A stretch of 48,690 bases of DNA from an uncultured Acetatifactor sp. Its GTDB lineage: Bacteria > Bacillota > Clostridia > Lachnospirales > Lachnospiraceae. The notes below the pieces were generated by a model that was not told where the DNA came from, made no database searches, and saw only the letters and a program-made list of their open reading frames with translations. This document shows positions 41,632-48,690 of this stretch, one piece after another. Location: contig CAJUIA010000032.1 in assembly GCA_910586485.1 (NCBI GenBank), forward strand, positions 1 through 48,690, in the 5' to 3' direction. A program made the translations under genes and the position numbers. The first letter of the stretch is position 1. Each line of letters starts with the position of its first letter.

Positions 41632-44600
41632 GAATCCCAATGTAAAGCGTGTAATGGTGATCGGCTCCGGCCCCATCGTCATCGGCCAGGCGGCGGAATT
41701 TGACTATGCGGGGACCCAGGCCTGCCGCTCCTTAAAGGAAGAAGGGGTGGAGGTAATCCTGGTCAATTCCAATCCGGCTACGATCATGACGGATAAGGAT
41801 ATAGCGGACAAGGTTTATATCGAGCCCCTGACCGTAAAGGTTTTAGAGCAGATTATAGAGCAGGAACAGCCGGACAGCATCCTGCCCACCTTAGGGGGCC
41901 AGGCCGGCCTGAATCTGGGCATGGAGCTGGAGGAATCCGGCTTCCTGAAGGCCCATGGCGTGACGCTGTTAGGGACCACGGCGGCCACCATCCGCAACGC
42001 GGAGGGGAGACAGGAGTTCAAGGATCTGATGGAACGGATCGGAGAGCCCTGCGCGGCTTCGCTGGTGGTGGAGAATGTGCAGGACGGCGTTGCGTTTGCA
42101 GGCAGGATCGGCTATCCGGTGGTACTCCGGCCCGCCTATACCCTGGGCGGGTCCGGCGGCGGCATTGCCTCCAATCAGGCCGAGCTGGAAGAAATCCTGG
42201 AAAACGGTCTGCGCCTGTCCAGAGTGGGACAGGTGCTGGTGGAGCGCTGTATCGCAGGCTGGAAGGAGATCGAGTACGAGGTCATGCGGGACAGTGCGGG
42301 GAACTGCATAACGGTCTGCAACATGGAAAATATAGACCCTGTGGGCGTACATACCGGGGACAGCATTGTGGTGGCCCCTTCTCAGACCTTAGGTGATAAA
42401 GAGTACCAGATGCTGCGCACCTCAGCCTTAAATATCATTGACGAGCTGAAGATCACCGGCGGCTGTAACGTACAGTTTGCCCTGCATCCCACCAGCTTTG
42501 AATACTGCGTGATCGAGGTCAATCCCAGAGTAAGCCGTTCCTCGGCCCTGGCTTCCAAGGCCACGGGCTATCCCATTGCCAAGGTGGCGGCAAAGATCGC
42601 TTTGGGCTATACCCTGGACGAAATCAAAAACGCCGTTACGGGAAAGACCTATGCTTCCTTTGAGCCGGCGCTGGATTACTGTGTGGTCAAGCTTCCCAGG
42701 CTGCCCTTTGACAAGTTCCTGACCGCAAAGCGGACCCTGACCACCCAGATGAAGGCCACGGGGGAGGTCATGAGCATCTGCGATAACTTTGAGGGCGCCC
42801 TGATGAAGGCCATCCGTTCCCTGGAGCAGCATGTGGAATCGCTGTTAAGCTATGATTTTTCCGCTCTTTCCGCGGAGGAATTAAAGAGCAGGCTTAAGGT
42901 GGTGGATGACCAGAGAATCTGGGTGATTGCGGAGGCTGTCCGCAAGGGCGTCAGCTATGAAGAGATTCATGAGATTACCAAGATTGATATTTGGTTTATT
43001 GACAAGATCGCGGTGCTGGTGGAAATGGAGCAGGCTCTGAAAACACAGGAGCTGACACCGGCCCTTTTAAAAGAGGCCAAGCGCCTGGAGTTTCCGGATT
43101 CCTGCATTGCCGGTCTCACAGGCAGAACGGAGGCGGAAATCAAGCAGCTCAGGCAGGAAAACGGCATTCGGGCCGTTTACAGGATGGTGGATACCTGTGC
43201 TGCGGAATTTGAAGCCTCCACGCCATATTATTATTCCGTTTACGGCGGCGAAAATGAGGATGGGCAGGATATAACCGCAGAATGCTCCGGGCTTGTAGCA
43301 GAAAGCAGGGAAGCGGGAAGGAAGAAGGTGCTGGTGTTAGGCTCCGGCCCCATCCGCATCGGTCAGGGCATAGAGTTTGACTATTGCTCCGTTCATGCCA
43401 CCTGGGCCTTTTCCAAGGCAGGCTATGAGACGATTATTATCAATAATAACCCGGAGACCGTCAGTACGGATTTTGACATTGCGGATAAGCTTTATTTTGA
43501 GCCTCTGACGGCGGAGGATGTGGAGGCCGTGGTCAACAGGGAGCATCCTGACGGAGCGGTGGTACAGTTTGGCGGCCAGACTGCCATCAAGCTGACGGAG
43601 AGCCTGATGAAAATGGGCGTTCCCATCTGGGGAACAAAGGCGGAGGATGTGGACGCTGCCGAGGACCGAGAGCTTTTTGACAGGATATTGGAGCAGACAG
43701 GAATTCCCCGTGCAGCAGGAGGCACGGTTTACACGGCGGAGGAAGCAAAGAGGGTAGCCAATACCTTAGGCTATCCGGTGCTGGTAAGGCCCTCCTACGT
43801 GCTGGGTGGTCAGGGCATGCAGATTGCCATCTCCGACCGGGAGATTGAGGAATTCATGGAGATCATCAACCGCATTGCCCAGGATCATCCCATTTTGGTG
43901 GATAAATATCTTCAGGGCAAGGAAATCGAGGTGGACGCGGTCTGTGACGGCACGGAGATATTGATCCCCGGAATCATGGAGCATATCGAGAGGACGGGCG
44001 TGCATTCCGGAGACAGCATTTCCGTTTACCCGGCTCATACCATCGGCAGGCTGGTAAAGGAAAAGATCGTCGAGTATACCAGGCGGCTGGCCCTGGCCCT
44101 GCATGTAAAGGGTCTGATTAACATCCAGTTTATTGCCATCGGGGAGGATGTGTATGTTATTGAGGTAAATCCCCGTTCCTCCAGGACGGTGCCCTATATC
44201 AGCAAGGTTACCGGCATTCCCATTGTGGATCTGGCGGCAGGGGTGATTATGGGAAAGACCATCGGTGAGCTGGGCTATAAGCCGGGACTGCAGCCGGAGG
44301 CAGAGTATTACGCCATCAAGATGCCGGTGTTTTCCTTCGAAAAGATACGGGGAGCGGAGATCAGCTTAGGACCGGAGATGAAATCCACCGGCGAGTGCTT
44401 AGGAGTGGCAAAGACCTTTAACGAGGCTCTTTATAAGGCCTTTCTGGGGGCGGGGGTGAATCTGCCCAGGTATAAGAACCTGATTATGACGGTGAAGGAT
44501 GCGGACAAGGGTGAGGCGGTGGAGATCGGCAGACGCTTTGAAAGGCTGGGCTATACCATCTATGCCACCAGAAGTACTGCCGCGGCCTTAAATGAGGCCG

Positions 44601-44866
44601 GAGTGAAGGCCAGAAAGGTAAATAAGATTTCTCAGGAATCGCCTACCGTTATGGATCTGATTCTGGGCCATAAGATTGACCTGGTCATCGACACCCCGAC
44701 CCAGGGCAGGGACAAGAGCCGGGACGGCTTTCTGATCCGCCGTACCTCCATCGAGACGGGAGTAAACGTGATCACCGCCATGGACACGGCCAGAGCACTG
44801 GTGAGCAGCCTGGAGAACAAGGAGAGCGACGGGAAGCTGACGCTGGTGGATATTGCGTCACTGTAA
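41624..44866 (+). CDS. carB: Carbamoyl-phosphate synthase large subunit
   Basis: Product of 1080 residues of standard length. It makes carbamoyl phosphate from bicarbonate, ammonia and 2 ATP. Two ATP-grasp halves are each introduced by a matching segment (VMVIGSGPIVIGQAAEFDY and VLVLGSGPIRIGQGIEFDY). The C-terminal MGS-like allosteric domain starts around residue 940 (RRFERLGYTIYATRSTAAAL). Translation is coupled to carA. The gene would feed the pyrimidine pathway whose pyrE and pyrF lie elsewhere in the window. Confidence 0.97.
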   Translation: MPKNPNVKRVMVIGSGPIVIGQAAEFDYAGTQACRSLKEEGVEVILVNSNPATIMTDKDIADKVYIEPLTVKVLEQIIEQEQPDSILPTLGGQAGLNLGMELEESGFLKAHGVTLLGTTAATIRNAEGRQEFKDLMERIGEPCAASLVVENVQDGVAFAGRIGYPVVLRPAYTLGGSGGGIASNQAELEEILENGLRLSRVGQVLVERCIAGWKEIEYEVMRDSAGNCITVCNMENIDPVGVHTGDSIVVAPSQTLGDKEYQMLRTSALNIIDELKITGGCNVQFALHPTSFEYCVIEVNPRVSRSSALASKATGYPIAKVAAKIALGYTLDEIKNAVTGKTYASFEPALDYCVVKLPRLPFDKFLTAKRTLTTQMKATGEVMSICDNFEGALMKAIRSLEQHVESLLSYDFSALSAEELKSRLKVVDDQRIWVIAEAVRKGVSYEEIHEITKIDIWFIDKIAVLVEMEQALKTQELTPALLKEAKRLEFPDSCIAGLTGRTEAEIKQLRQENGIRAVYRMVDTCAAEFEASTPYYYSVYGGENEDGQDITAECSGLVAESREAGRKKVLVLGSGPIRIGQGIEFDYCSVHATWAFSKAGYETIIINNNPETVSTDFDIADKLYFEPLTAEDVEAVVNREHPDGAVVQFGGQTAIKLTESLMKMGVPIWGTKAEDVDAAEDRELFDRILEQTGIPRAAGGTVYTAEEAKRVANTLGYPVLVRPSYVLGGQGMQIAISDREIEEFMEIINRIAQDHPILVDKYLQGKEIEVDAVCDGTEILIPGIMEHIERTGVHSGDSISVYPAHTIGRLVKEKIVEYTRRLALALHVKGLINIQFIAIGEDVYVIEVNPRSSRTVPYISKVTGIPIVDLAAGVIMGKTIGELGYKPGLQPEAEYYAIKMPVFSFEKIRGAEISLGPEMKSTGECLGVAKTFNEALYKAFLGAGVNLPRYKNLIMTVKDADKGEAVEIGRRFERLGYTIYATRSTAAALNEAGVKARKVNKISQESPTVMDLILGHKIDLVIDTPTQGRDKSRDGFLIRRTSIETGVNVITAMDTARALVSSLENKESDGKLTLVDIASL

Positions 44867-44898
44867 AGTGGATGGGAGCAAAAAATTACAGATTTTGG

Positions 44899-44926
44899 TT
44901 TGGAGAGTACAAAAGCGACATATACT
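44899..44926 (+). promoter_or_regulatory. Superoxide dismutase promoter
   Basis: TTTGGA (44899-44904) and TATACT (44921-44926) with a 16-bp spacer, about 45 bp before the gene. Confidence 0.45.
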
Positions 44927-44970
44927 ATTTCCGAAACAAATATTATGGCTTTTAGAATGGAGGAAATGAT

Positions 44971-45609
44971 ATGAACGCTGAAACCTATCCCTTTATTGTA
45001 CGTCCCCTGCCTTATGAATATGATGCCCTGATGCCGGTGCTGGACGAGGATACCCTGCATTTTCATCATGACAAGCATTATAAGACCTATGTAGACAATT
45101 TAAACAATGCCCTGTCCGATTACCCGGAGCTGCAAAAAAAGAGCTTAAAAGAGCTTTTAAGCGCCATAGAGACCCTGCCGCCCCAGGTGCAGACAGCCGT
45201 CCGCAATAACGGCGGCGGAGTTTACAATCATGAGCTTTATTTTGACTCCATGAAGAATCCTGTGGGGCAGGAGCCGGGAGGGGCGCTGGCGGAAGCCATT
45301 GACCGGGATTTTGGCTCTTACAGGCAGTGGAAGGAGCAGATGAAGCAGGCCGCGGTGGGAAAGTTCGGCTCAGGCTGGGCCTGGCTGGTGACGGACAACA
45401 AGGGAAAGCTGTCCATTATCCAGACGGCGAATCAGGACGTGCCGGATTTGAAGGAGTATATCCCCATCCTCCTGGTGGATGTATGGGAACATGCCTATTA
45501 CCTGCAGTACCAGAACAGACGCCCGGATTATGTGGAAGGATGGTTTGATCTGATTAACTGGCGTAAGGCGGGAATGCGGTACGAGGATGCGATCAGAGGA
45601 AAGCAATGA
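44971..45609 (+). CDS. sodA: Superoxide dismutase, Fe/Mn family
   Basis: Product of 212 residues. It dismutates superoxide. The four metal ligands are visible as His32 (HFHHDKH), His87 (GGGVYNHELYF), Asp170 and His174 (DVWEHAYYLQYQN). Metal preference (Fe or Mn) cannot be settled from these motifs, so the symbol is by family. There is no signal peptide, so it is cytoplasmic. A GGAGG ribosome binding site is present. Its TGA overlaps the queH start (ATGA). In a strict anaerobe it would protect oxygen-sensitive enzymes such as NrdD. Confidence 0.93.
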   Translation: MNAETYPFIVRPLPYEYDALMPVLDEDTLHFHHDKHYKTYVDNLNNALSDYPELQKKSLKELLSAIETLPPQVQTAVRNNGGGVYNHELYFDSMKNPVGQEPGGALAEAIDRDFGSYRQWKEQMKQAAVGKFGSGWAWLVTDNKGKLSIIQTANQDVPDLKEYIPILLVDVWEHAYYLQYQNRRPDYVEGWFDLINWRKAGMRYEDAIRGKQ

Positions 45610-46274
45610 ATCAAATCAATTACCAGAAAGAACTGGATAAGCTGTTGACCATGCAGGAAGAGCGCCTGTCGCGGGGAGAAGCCGCGCCCGCGCTTTTCCT
45701 GCACTGCTGCTGTGCGCCCTGTGCAAGCTATGTGTTGGAATATCTGTGCAGATATTTTCGGATCACGGCCTTTTATTACAATCCCAATATTTCGGCTTCG
45801 AAGGAGTATGAGAAGCGGGCAGCAGAGCTGAAGCGGCTGATTGAAGCCTATAACCGGGAGAAAAAGGGATACCCCATCGAAATAGCAGAAGGAGATTACG
45901 AGCCGGAGCGCTTTCTGGAAGCGGTCCGGGGACTGGAAAAATGTCCGGAGGGCGGCGAGCGCTGCTTTCGATGTTATGAGCTGCGGCTGAGAGAAACCGC
46001 AAGGCGGGCCGCGGAAGGAAAATATGACTATTTCTGCACCACCCTTTCCATCAGCCCTTTGAAAAATGCAGAAAAGATCAATGAGATCGGGCAGGCGCTG
46101 GCCCCGGAATACGGAGTGGCCTGGCTGCCCTCGGATTTTAAAAAGAAGAACGGATATAAAAGATCCGTTGAGCTGTCGGCGAAATACGGACTATACAGGC
46201 AGAACTACTGCGGCTGTGCCTTCAGTGTGCGGGAGGGGAGGGAGCTGCCGCCTGCTTCAAGCGGAAACCAGTGA
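45606..46274 (+). CDS. queH: Epoxyqueuosine reductase QueH (DUF208)
   Basis: Product of 222 residues. It performs the last step of queuosine tRNA modification, replacing the unrelated cobalamin enzyme QueG. Conserved cysteines are clear: HCCCAPC near residue 34, the CFRCYELRL segment, and YRQNYCGC near the C-terminus; together they bind the metal/iron-sulfur centres of the family. It is translationally coupled to the superoxide dismutase gene by a 4-base overlap. Other queuosine genes are not in the window. Confidence 0.92.
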   Translation: MNQINYQKELDKLLTMQEERLSRGEAAPALFLHCCCAPCASYVLEYLCRYFRITAFYYNPNISASKEYEKRAAELKRLIEAYNREKKGYPIEIAEGDYEPERFLEAVRGLEKCPEGGERCFRCYELRLRETARRAAEGKYDYFCTTLSISPLKNAEKINEIGQALAPEYGVAWLPSDFKKKNGYKRSVELSAKYGLYRQNYCGCAFSVREGRELPPASSGNQ

Positions 46275-46293
46275 ATAAATATGTGTTCGGCCC

Positions 46294-46322
46294 TTGAATC
46301 CTGTGACGGGATATGCTATAGT
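46294..46322 (+). promoter_or_regulatory. Promoter of antisense antitoxin RNA
   Basis: TTGAAT (46294-46299) and TATAGT (46317-46322) with an exact 17-bp spacer, directed toward the 3' end of the minus-strand toxin-like gene. Confidence 0.7.
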
Positions 46323-46328
46323 TAAAAT

Positions 46329-46436
46329 TGAAAAGGGAAAGCCATAGAAGCGGCTCTACCCTTACAATTTGGTGCAGATGCCTCTGGACAGAGGCCGGCC
46401 GTCACTATTGGTGGTAGTGGCGGCTATTTCTTTTTT
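46329..46436 (+). ncRNA. Putative antisense RNA antitoxin of a type I toxin-antitoxin module
   Basis: The predicted RNA runs from about 7 bases after the TATAGT box to a T-run at 46431-46436, about 108 nt. It contains three hairpins. The first is near the 5' end. The second is GCCTCTG/CAGAGGC (46380-46395). The third is a terminator stem GCCGTCACT/AGTGGCGGC (46398-46424) followed by a T-rich tract. It has no coding frame. Its 3' end overlaps the last codons of the minus-strand toxin-like gene, and its body is complementary to that mRNA's 3' region, as in the txpA/RatA and bsrG/SR4 systems of Bacillus. Confidence 0.65.
46398..46436 (+). terminator. Terminator of the antisense RNA
   Basis: GCCGTCACT (46398-46406) pairs with AGTGGCGGC (46416-46424) with one T-G pair, then a T-rich tract including TTTTTT at 46431-46436. 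The stem covers the toxin stop codon on the other strand. Confidence 0.75.
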
Positions 46437-46519
46437 CCCTTGTAAACCTGATAAATCAAATTTACAAGGGCAACAATGAGTATTCCAATCTGGATTAAAT
46501 CCTGATATGTAACATACAT
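46424..46519 (-). CDS. Putative type I holin-like toxin, 31 residues
   Basis: The minus-strand frame from the ATG at 46519 encodes 31 residues: a short polar start (MYVTYQDL), one hydrophobic helix (IQIGILIVALVNLIYQVY) and a KGKKK tail. This is the layout of the short 'putative holin-like toxins' and TxpA/BsrG type I toxins of Firmicutes, which insert in the membrane. A full GGAGG Shine-Dalgarno lies 8 bases upstream but is paired in a perfect 7-bp stem (ACCCTCC with GGAGGGT, 46526-46551). It has its own promoter (46588-46616), and an antisense RNA runs against its 3' end. The gene is too short for most gene finders. Confidence 0.72.
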   Translation of the reverse strand: MYVTYQDLIQIGILIVALVNLIYQVYKGKKK

Positions 46520-46525
46520 TGCATC

Positions 46526-46551
46526 ACCCTCCTTTCTCTCGTCGGGAGGGT
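46526..46551 (-). promoter_or_regulatory. Hairpin sequestering the toxin Shine-Dalgarno
   Basis: On the minus strand ACCCTCC (46551-46545) pairs perfectly with GGAGGGT (46532-46526) across a 12-nt loop. The SD core GGAGG is inside the stem, so translation should be blocked until the mRNA is processed or refolded. Confidence 0.7.
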
Positions 46552-46587
46552 AAAGCCGCCTTTGGCTCTATGGTTTCCCATGCGGAT

Positions 46588-46616
46588 AGTATAACATAAG
46601 ATTCCTCTGGGCACAA
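46588..46616 (-). promoter_or_regulatory. Toxin gene promoter
   Basis: On the minus strand TTGTGC (complement of 46611-46616) and TATACT (complement of 46588-46593) have an exact 17-bp spacer. The predicted leader is about 60 nt. Confidence 0.65.
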
Positions 46617-46682
46617 TCATAATTTGTGATCTTGTAGTTTTGTTTGGGAAGGAGCGGCCACAGTTCAGACAGTCCGTAAGCG

Positions 46683-46709
46683 GGTAACAGGCGGCTGGCA
46701 CCTGTTACC
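46683..46709. repeat. Perfect inverted repeat upstream of argS
   Basis: GGTAACAGG (46683-46691) / CCTGTTACC (46701-46709). It lies just upstream of the argS promoter. There is no T-run, so it could be an operator rather than a terminator. Confidence 0.5.
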
Positions 46710-46724
46710 TGCTTCAAGCGGCTC

Positions 46725-46753
46725 TTGCCAAGAGCGGGAAGTTACTGTATAAT
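46725..46753 (+). promoter_or_regulatory. argS promoter
   Basis: TTGCCA (46725-46730) and TATAAT (46748-46753) with a 17-bp spacer. The leader before argS is only about 20 nt, so there is no T-box. Confidence 0.75.
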
Positions 46754-46781
46754 GGCAGGAAACGGAAAAAGGAGGGGCAGA

Positions 46782-48548
46782 ATGAAAAAATTTTTGGATT
46801 TATTATCGGAGGAAATGGGAAAGGCCTTTGAGGCGGCCGGTTACGACGGTGCGCTGGGCAGGATCACGGCCTCCAACCGTCCCGATTTGTGCGAATATCA
46901 GTGTAACGGCGCGATGGCGGGAGCAAAGCGGTACCATAAGCCCCCTATTGCCATTGCAGGCGAGGTGGCGGAAAAATTAACGGACAGCGAGGTATTCAGT
47001 GAAGCGGCGGCAGCAGCTCCCGGCTTCCTGAATTTAAAGCTGTCGGAGGAATATCTGCTGAAGGTGGTCCGGGAGATGGCGGCGGCTCCGAAGTTTGGCT
47101 TGGAGAAGCCGGAGAAGAAAAAGAAAATTATTGTTGATTATGGCGGGGCAAATGTGGCCAAGCCCCTTCATGTGGGACATCTGCGTTCCGCGGTCATTGG
47201 GGAGAGCATTAAGCGCATTAAACGTTATGTGGGTCATGAGGTGATCGGCGACGCTCATCTGGGAGACTGGGGGCTGCAGATGGGGCTTGTGATTGAGGGC
47301 ATCCGGGAGAGACAGCCGGATCTGGTTTATTTTGACGAAGGCTTTGAGGGAGAATACCCGCAGGAGGCGCCTTTTACCATTTCCGAGCTGGAGGAAATTT
47401 ATCCTGCTTCCAGCGCCAGATCCAAGGAGGATCCGGAGTATAAGGCCAGGGCCATGGACGCCACCCGCAGGCTGCAGGAAGGAGTCCGGGGGTATCGTGC
47501 GCTCTGGCAGCAGATGATGAACGTATCCGTGTCCGACCTGAAAAAGAATTACAGCAGCCTGAATGTGGAATTTGATCTGTGGAAGGGAGAGAGCGACGTA
47601 CAGTATCTGATTCCGGAGATGGTGGAGTACATGAAAAAGGAGGGCTATGCCCATATCAGCGAAGGAGCGCTGGTGGTGGATGTAAAGGAAGAGACGGACA
47701 CCAAGGAGGTGCCGCCCTGCATGATCTTAAAATCCGACGGAGCTTCCCTGTACAATACTACGGACCTTGCTACCATCCTGGAGCGTATGCGACTGTATCA
47801 TCCCGATCAGATCATTTACCTGGCGGATAAGCGGCAGGATCTCTATTTTGATCAGGTGTTCCGCTGTGCAAGAAAGACGAAGCTGGTGGAGCCGGAGACG
47901 GATTTAAAATGGATCGGCTTCGGCACGGTGAACGGCAAGAACGGCAAACCCTTTAAGACCAGAGACGGGGGCGTTATGCGCCTGGAGACCCTGATTCAGG
48001 AAACAAAGGATGAAATGTACAGGAAGATAAAAGAAGGCCGGGAAATGCCCGAAGAAGAGGCCAGAGGGGTGGCTGATCTGGTGGCGGTATCCGCTCTGCT
48101 TTACGGTGATCTTTCCAACCAGGCCTCCAAGGATTATATTTTCGATCCGGACAAGTTTACTTCCTTTGAGGGAGATACCGGTCCCTACATTCTGTATACC
48201 ATTGTCCGCATTAAGTCCATCCTTGCAAAATATAAGGAGCAGGGGGGAGAATTGTCAGGGCTTAGCCTGCAGAAGGCCTTTAACGAGTCGGAAAAGGCGC
48301 TGATGATGACACTGGTACAGTTTAATACCGTGATGGAGAGTGCGGCGGAGGAAGCGGCGCCTCATAAGGTTTGTGCATATATTTATGAGCTGGCCAATGC
48401 CTTTAATCATTTTTATCATGAGACAAAGATATTGGGAGAGCCGGATGCGGCAAGGCGGGAGGGCCTGATCGCCCTGCTTCTGCTCACAAGGGACGTACTG
48501 GAGACCTGTATCGACGTGCTGGGATTTTCCGCGCCGGAAAAGATGTAA
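46782..48548 (+). CDS. argS: Arginyl-tRNA synthetase
   Basis: Product of 588 residues from the ATG at 46782 after AAGGAGGGG; an upstream in-frame start at 46725 coincides with the promoter. It charges tRNA-Arg. The class I HIGH motif is in ANVAKPLHVGHLRS. The KMSKS region is degenerate as GKPFKTRDGG, which is usual for ArgS. The C-terminal DALR anticodon-binding domain ends the protein (AYIYELANAFNHFYHETKIL). A tRNA-Val gene follows with its own promoter. Confidence 0.96.
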   Translation: MKKFLDLLSEEMGKAFEAAGYDGALGRITASNRPDLCEYQCNGAMAGAKRYHKPPIAIAGEVAEKLTDSEVFSEAAAAAPGFLNLKLSEEYLLKVVREMAAAPKFGLEKPEKKKKIIVDYGGANVAKPLHVGHLRSAVIGESIKRIKRYVGHEVIGDAHLGDWGLQMGLVIEGIRERQPDLVYFDEGFEGEYPQEAPFTISELEEIYPASSARSKEDPEYKARAMDATRRLQEGVRGYRALWQQMMNVSVSDLKKNYSSLNVEFDLWKGESDVQYLIPEMVEYMKKEGYAHISEGALVVDVKEETDTKEVPPCMILKSDGASLYNTTDLATILERMRLYHPDQIIYLADKRQDLYFDQVFRCARKTKLVEPETDLKWIGFGTVNGKNGKPFKTRDGGVMRLETLIQETKDEMYRKIKEGREMPEEEARGVADLVAVSALLYGDLSNQASKDYIFDPDKFTSFEGDTGPYILYTIVRIKSILAKYKEQGGELSGLSLQKAFNESEKALMMTLVQFNTVMESAAEEAAPHKVCAYIYELANAFNHFYHETKILGEPDAARREGLIALLLLTRDVLETCIDVLGFSAPEKM

Positions 48549-48555
48549 AAAAGTG

Positions 48556-48584
48556 TTGACAAATGATGAGCTACAGGGTATACT
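48556..48584 (+). promoter_or_regulatory. tRNA-Val promoter
   Basis: Consensus -35 TTGACA (48556-48561) and TATACT (48579-48584) with a 17-bp spacer. A small hairpin CGGCTG/CAGCCG lies in the leader before the tRNA. Confidence 0.85.
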
Positions 48585-48617
48585 GACTTAAGTCGGCTGT
48601 ACAATCAGCCGGCGGAC

Positions 48618-48690
48618 GGAAGTTTAGCTCAGCTGGGAGAGCATCTGCCTTACAAGCAGAGGGTCATAGGTTCGAGCCCTATAACTTCCA
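48618..48690 (+). tRNA. tRNA-Val (UAC anticodon)
   Basis: Complete 73-nt body reaching the last base of the window. The acceptor GGAAGTT (48618-48624) pairs with AACTTCC (48683-48689), discriminator A. The anticodon loop CTTACAA gives TAC. The T-arm is ATAGG-TTCGAGC-CCTAT. Whether CCA is encoded lies beyond the window. Confidence 0.96.

Noticed and set aside
46640..46781. T-box leader upstream of argS
   Set aside because: Hairpins are present, but the T-box sequence and terminator/antiterminator pair are missing, and the promoter at 46725-46753 leaves only a ~20-nt leader.
1..48690. CRISPR array, prophage or insertion sequence
   Set aside because: No regularly spaced direct repeats, transposase, integrase or phage structural genes were seen.

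Overview
The window is a 48.7 kb piece of a bacterial chromosome. It most likely comes from an anaerobic Firmicute of class Clostridia, family Lachnospiraceae. This assignment is an inference from gene content and sequence style: an anaerobic class III ribonucleotide reductase, a fused PurL/PurQ FGAM synthase, clpC behind a YtrA-type GntR gene, strong AAGGAGG ribosome binding sites, TTGACA/TATAAT promoters, and tRNA genes without an encoded CCA (visible for tRNA-Trp). Almost every gene is on the + strand; the exceptions are a 763-residue cyclic-nucleotide-binding-domain protein (31669-33960), a 31-residue toxin-like gene (46424-46519) and a regulator remnant at the left edge.

Layout. 1-2400: decayed XRE-type regulator remnant, a Phd/YefM antitoxin with a truncated ParE/RelE toxin, and an AAA/DUF4143 ATPase. 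2500-4200: mscL, a branched palindromic element that starts on its stop codon, and a TPR lipoprotein. 4240-8340: nrdD behind a tandem NrdR-box promoter, overlapping pyrF, then thrH. 8340-16780: an alpha-glucan utilisation block made of a cytoplasmic debranching enzyme behind a palindromic promoter, a GH13 lipoprotein, a frameshifted maltodextrin-binding lipoprotein and two MalF/MalG-type permeases; no transporter ATPase is encoded here. 16800-20290: pyrE, two small membrane proteins and an M29 aminopeptidase. 20330-25975: purE-purM-purN-purD, a zinc-ribbon/HTH protein and an SH3 membrane protein. 26027-31011: GntR regulator, clpC, a conserved unknown, radA and tRNA-Trp. 31139-35236: unknown gene, second branched element, the cyclic-nucleotide-binding protein, another unknown and a TetR regulator. 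35247-46274: purL, an EAL/HDOD-like protein, carA-carB, superoxide dismutase and queH. 46290-48690: a type I toxin-antitoxin-like locus, argS and tRNA-Val(UAC).

How it fits together. Most of the window is nucleotide supply (nrdD, pyrF, pyrE, purE/M/N/D, purL, carAB) mixed with alpha-glucan import and breakdown: lipoprotein amylase outside, binding protein and permeases in the membrane, debranching enzyme inside.

The most unusual signals lie outside the ordinary genes. (1) At 46290-46620 there is a previously unmarked type I toxin-antitoxin-like module with two opposing promoters, an antisense RNA with its own terminator, and a toxin mRNA whose Shine-Dalgarno is locked in a hairpin. (2) Two multi-branched palindromic elements (2955-3060 and 31575-31674) share the same GTGTGAGAA outer arm, and each overlaps the stop codon of a neighbouring gene. 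(3) A seven-G tract breaks the frame of the maltodextrin-binding lipoprotein. (4) Nested inverted repeats surround the debranching-enzyme promoter.
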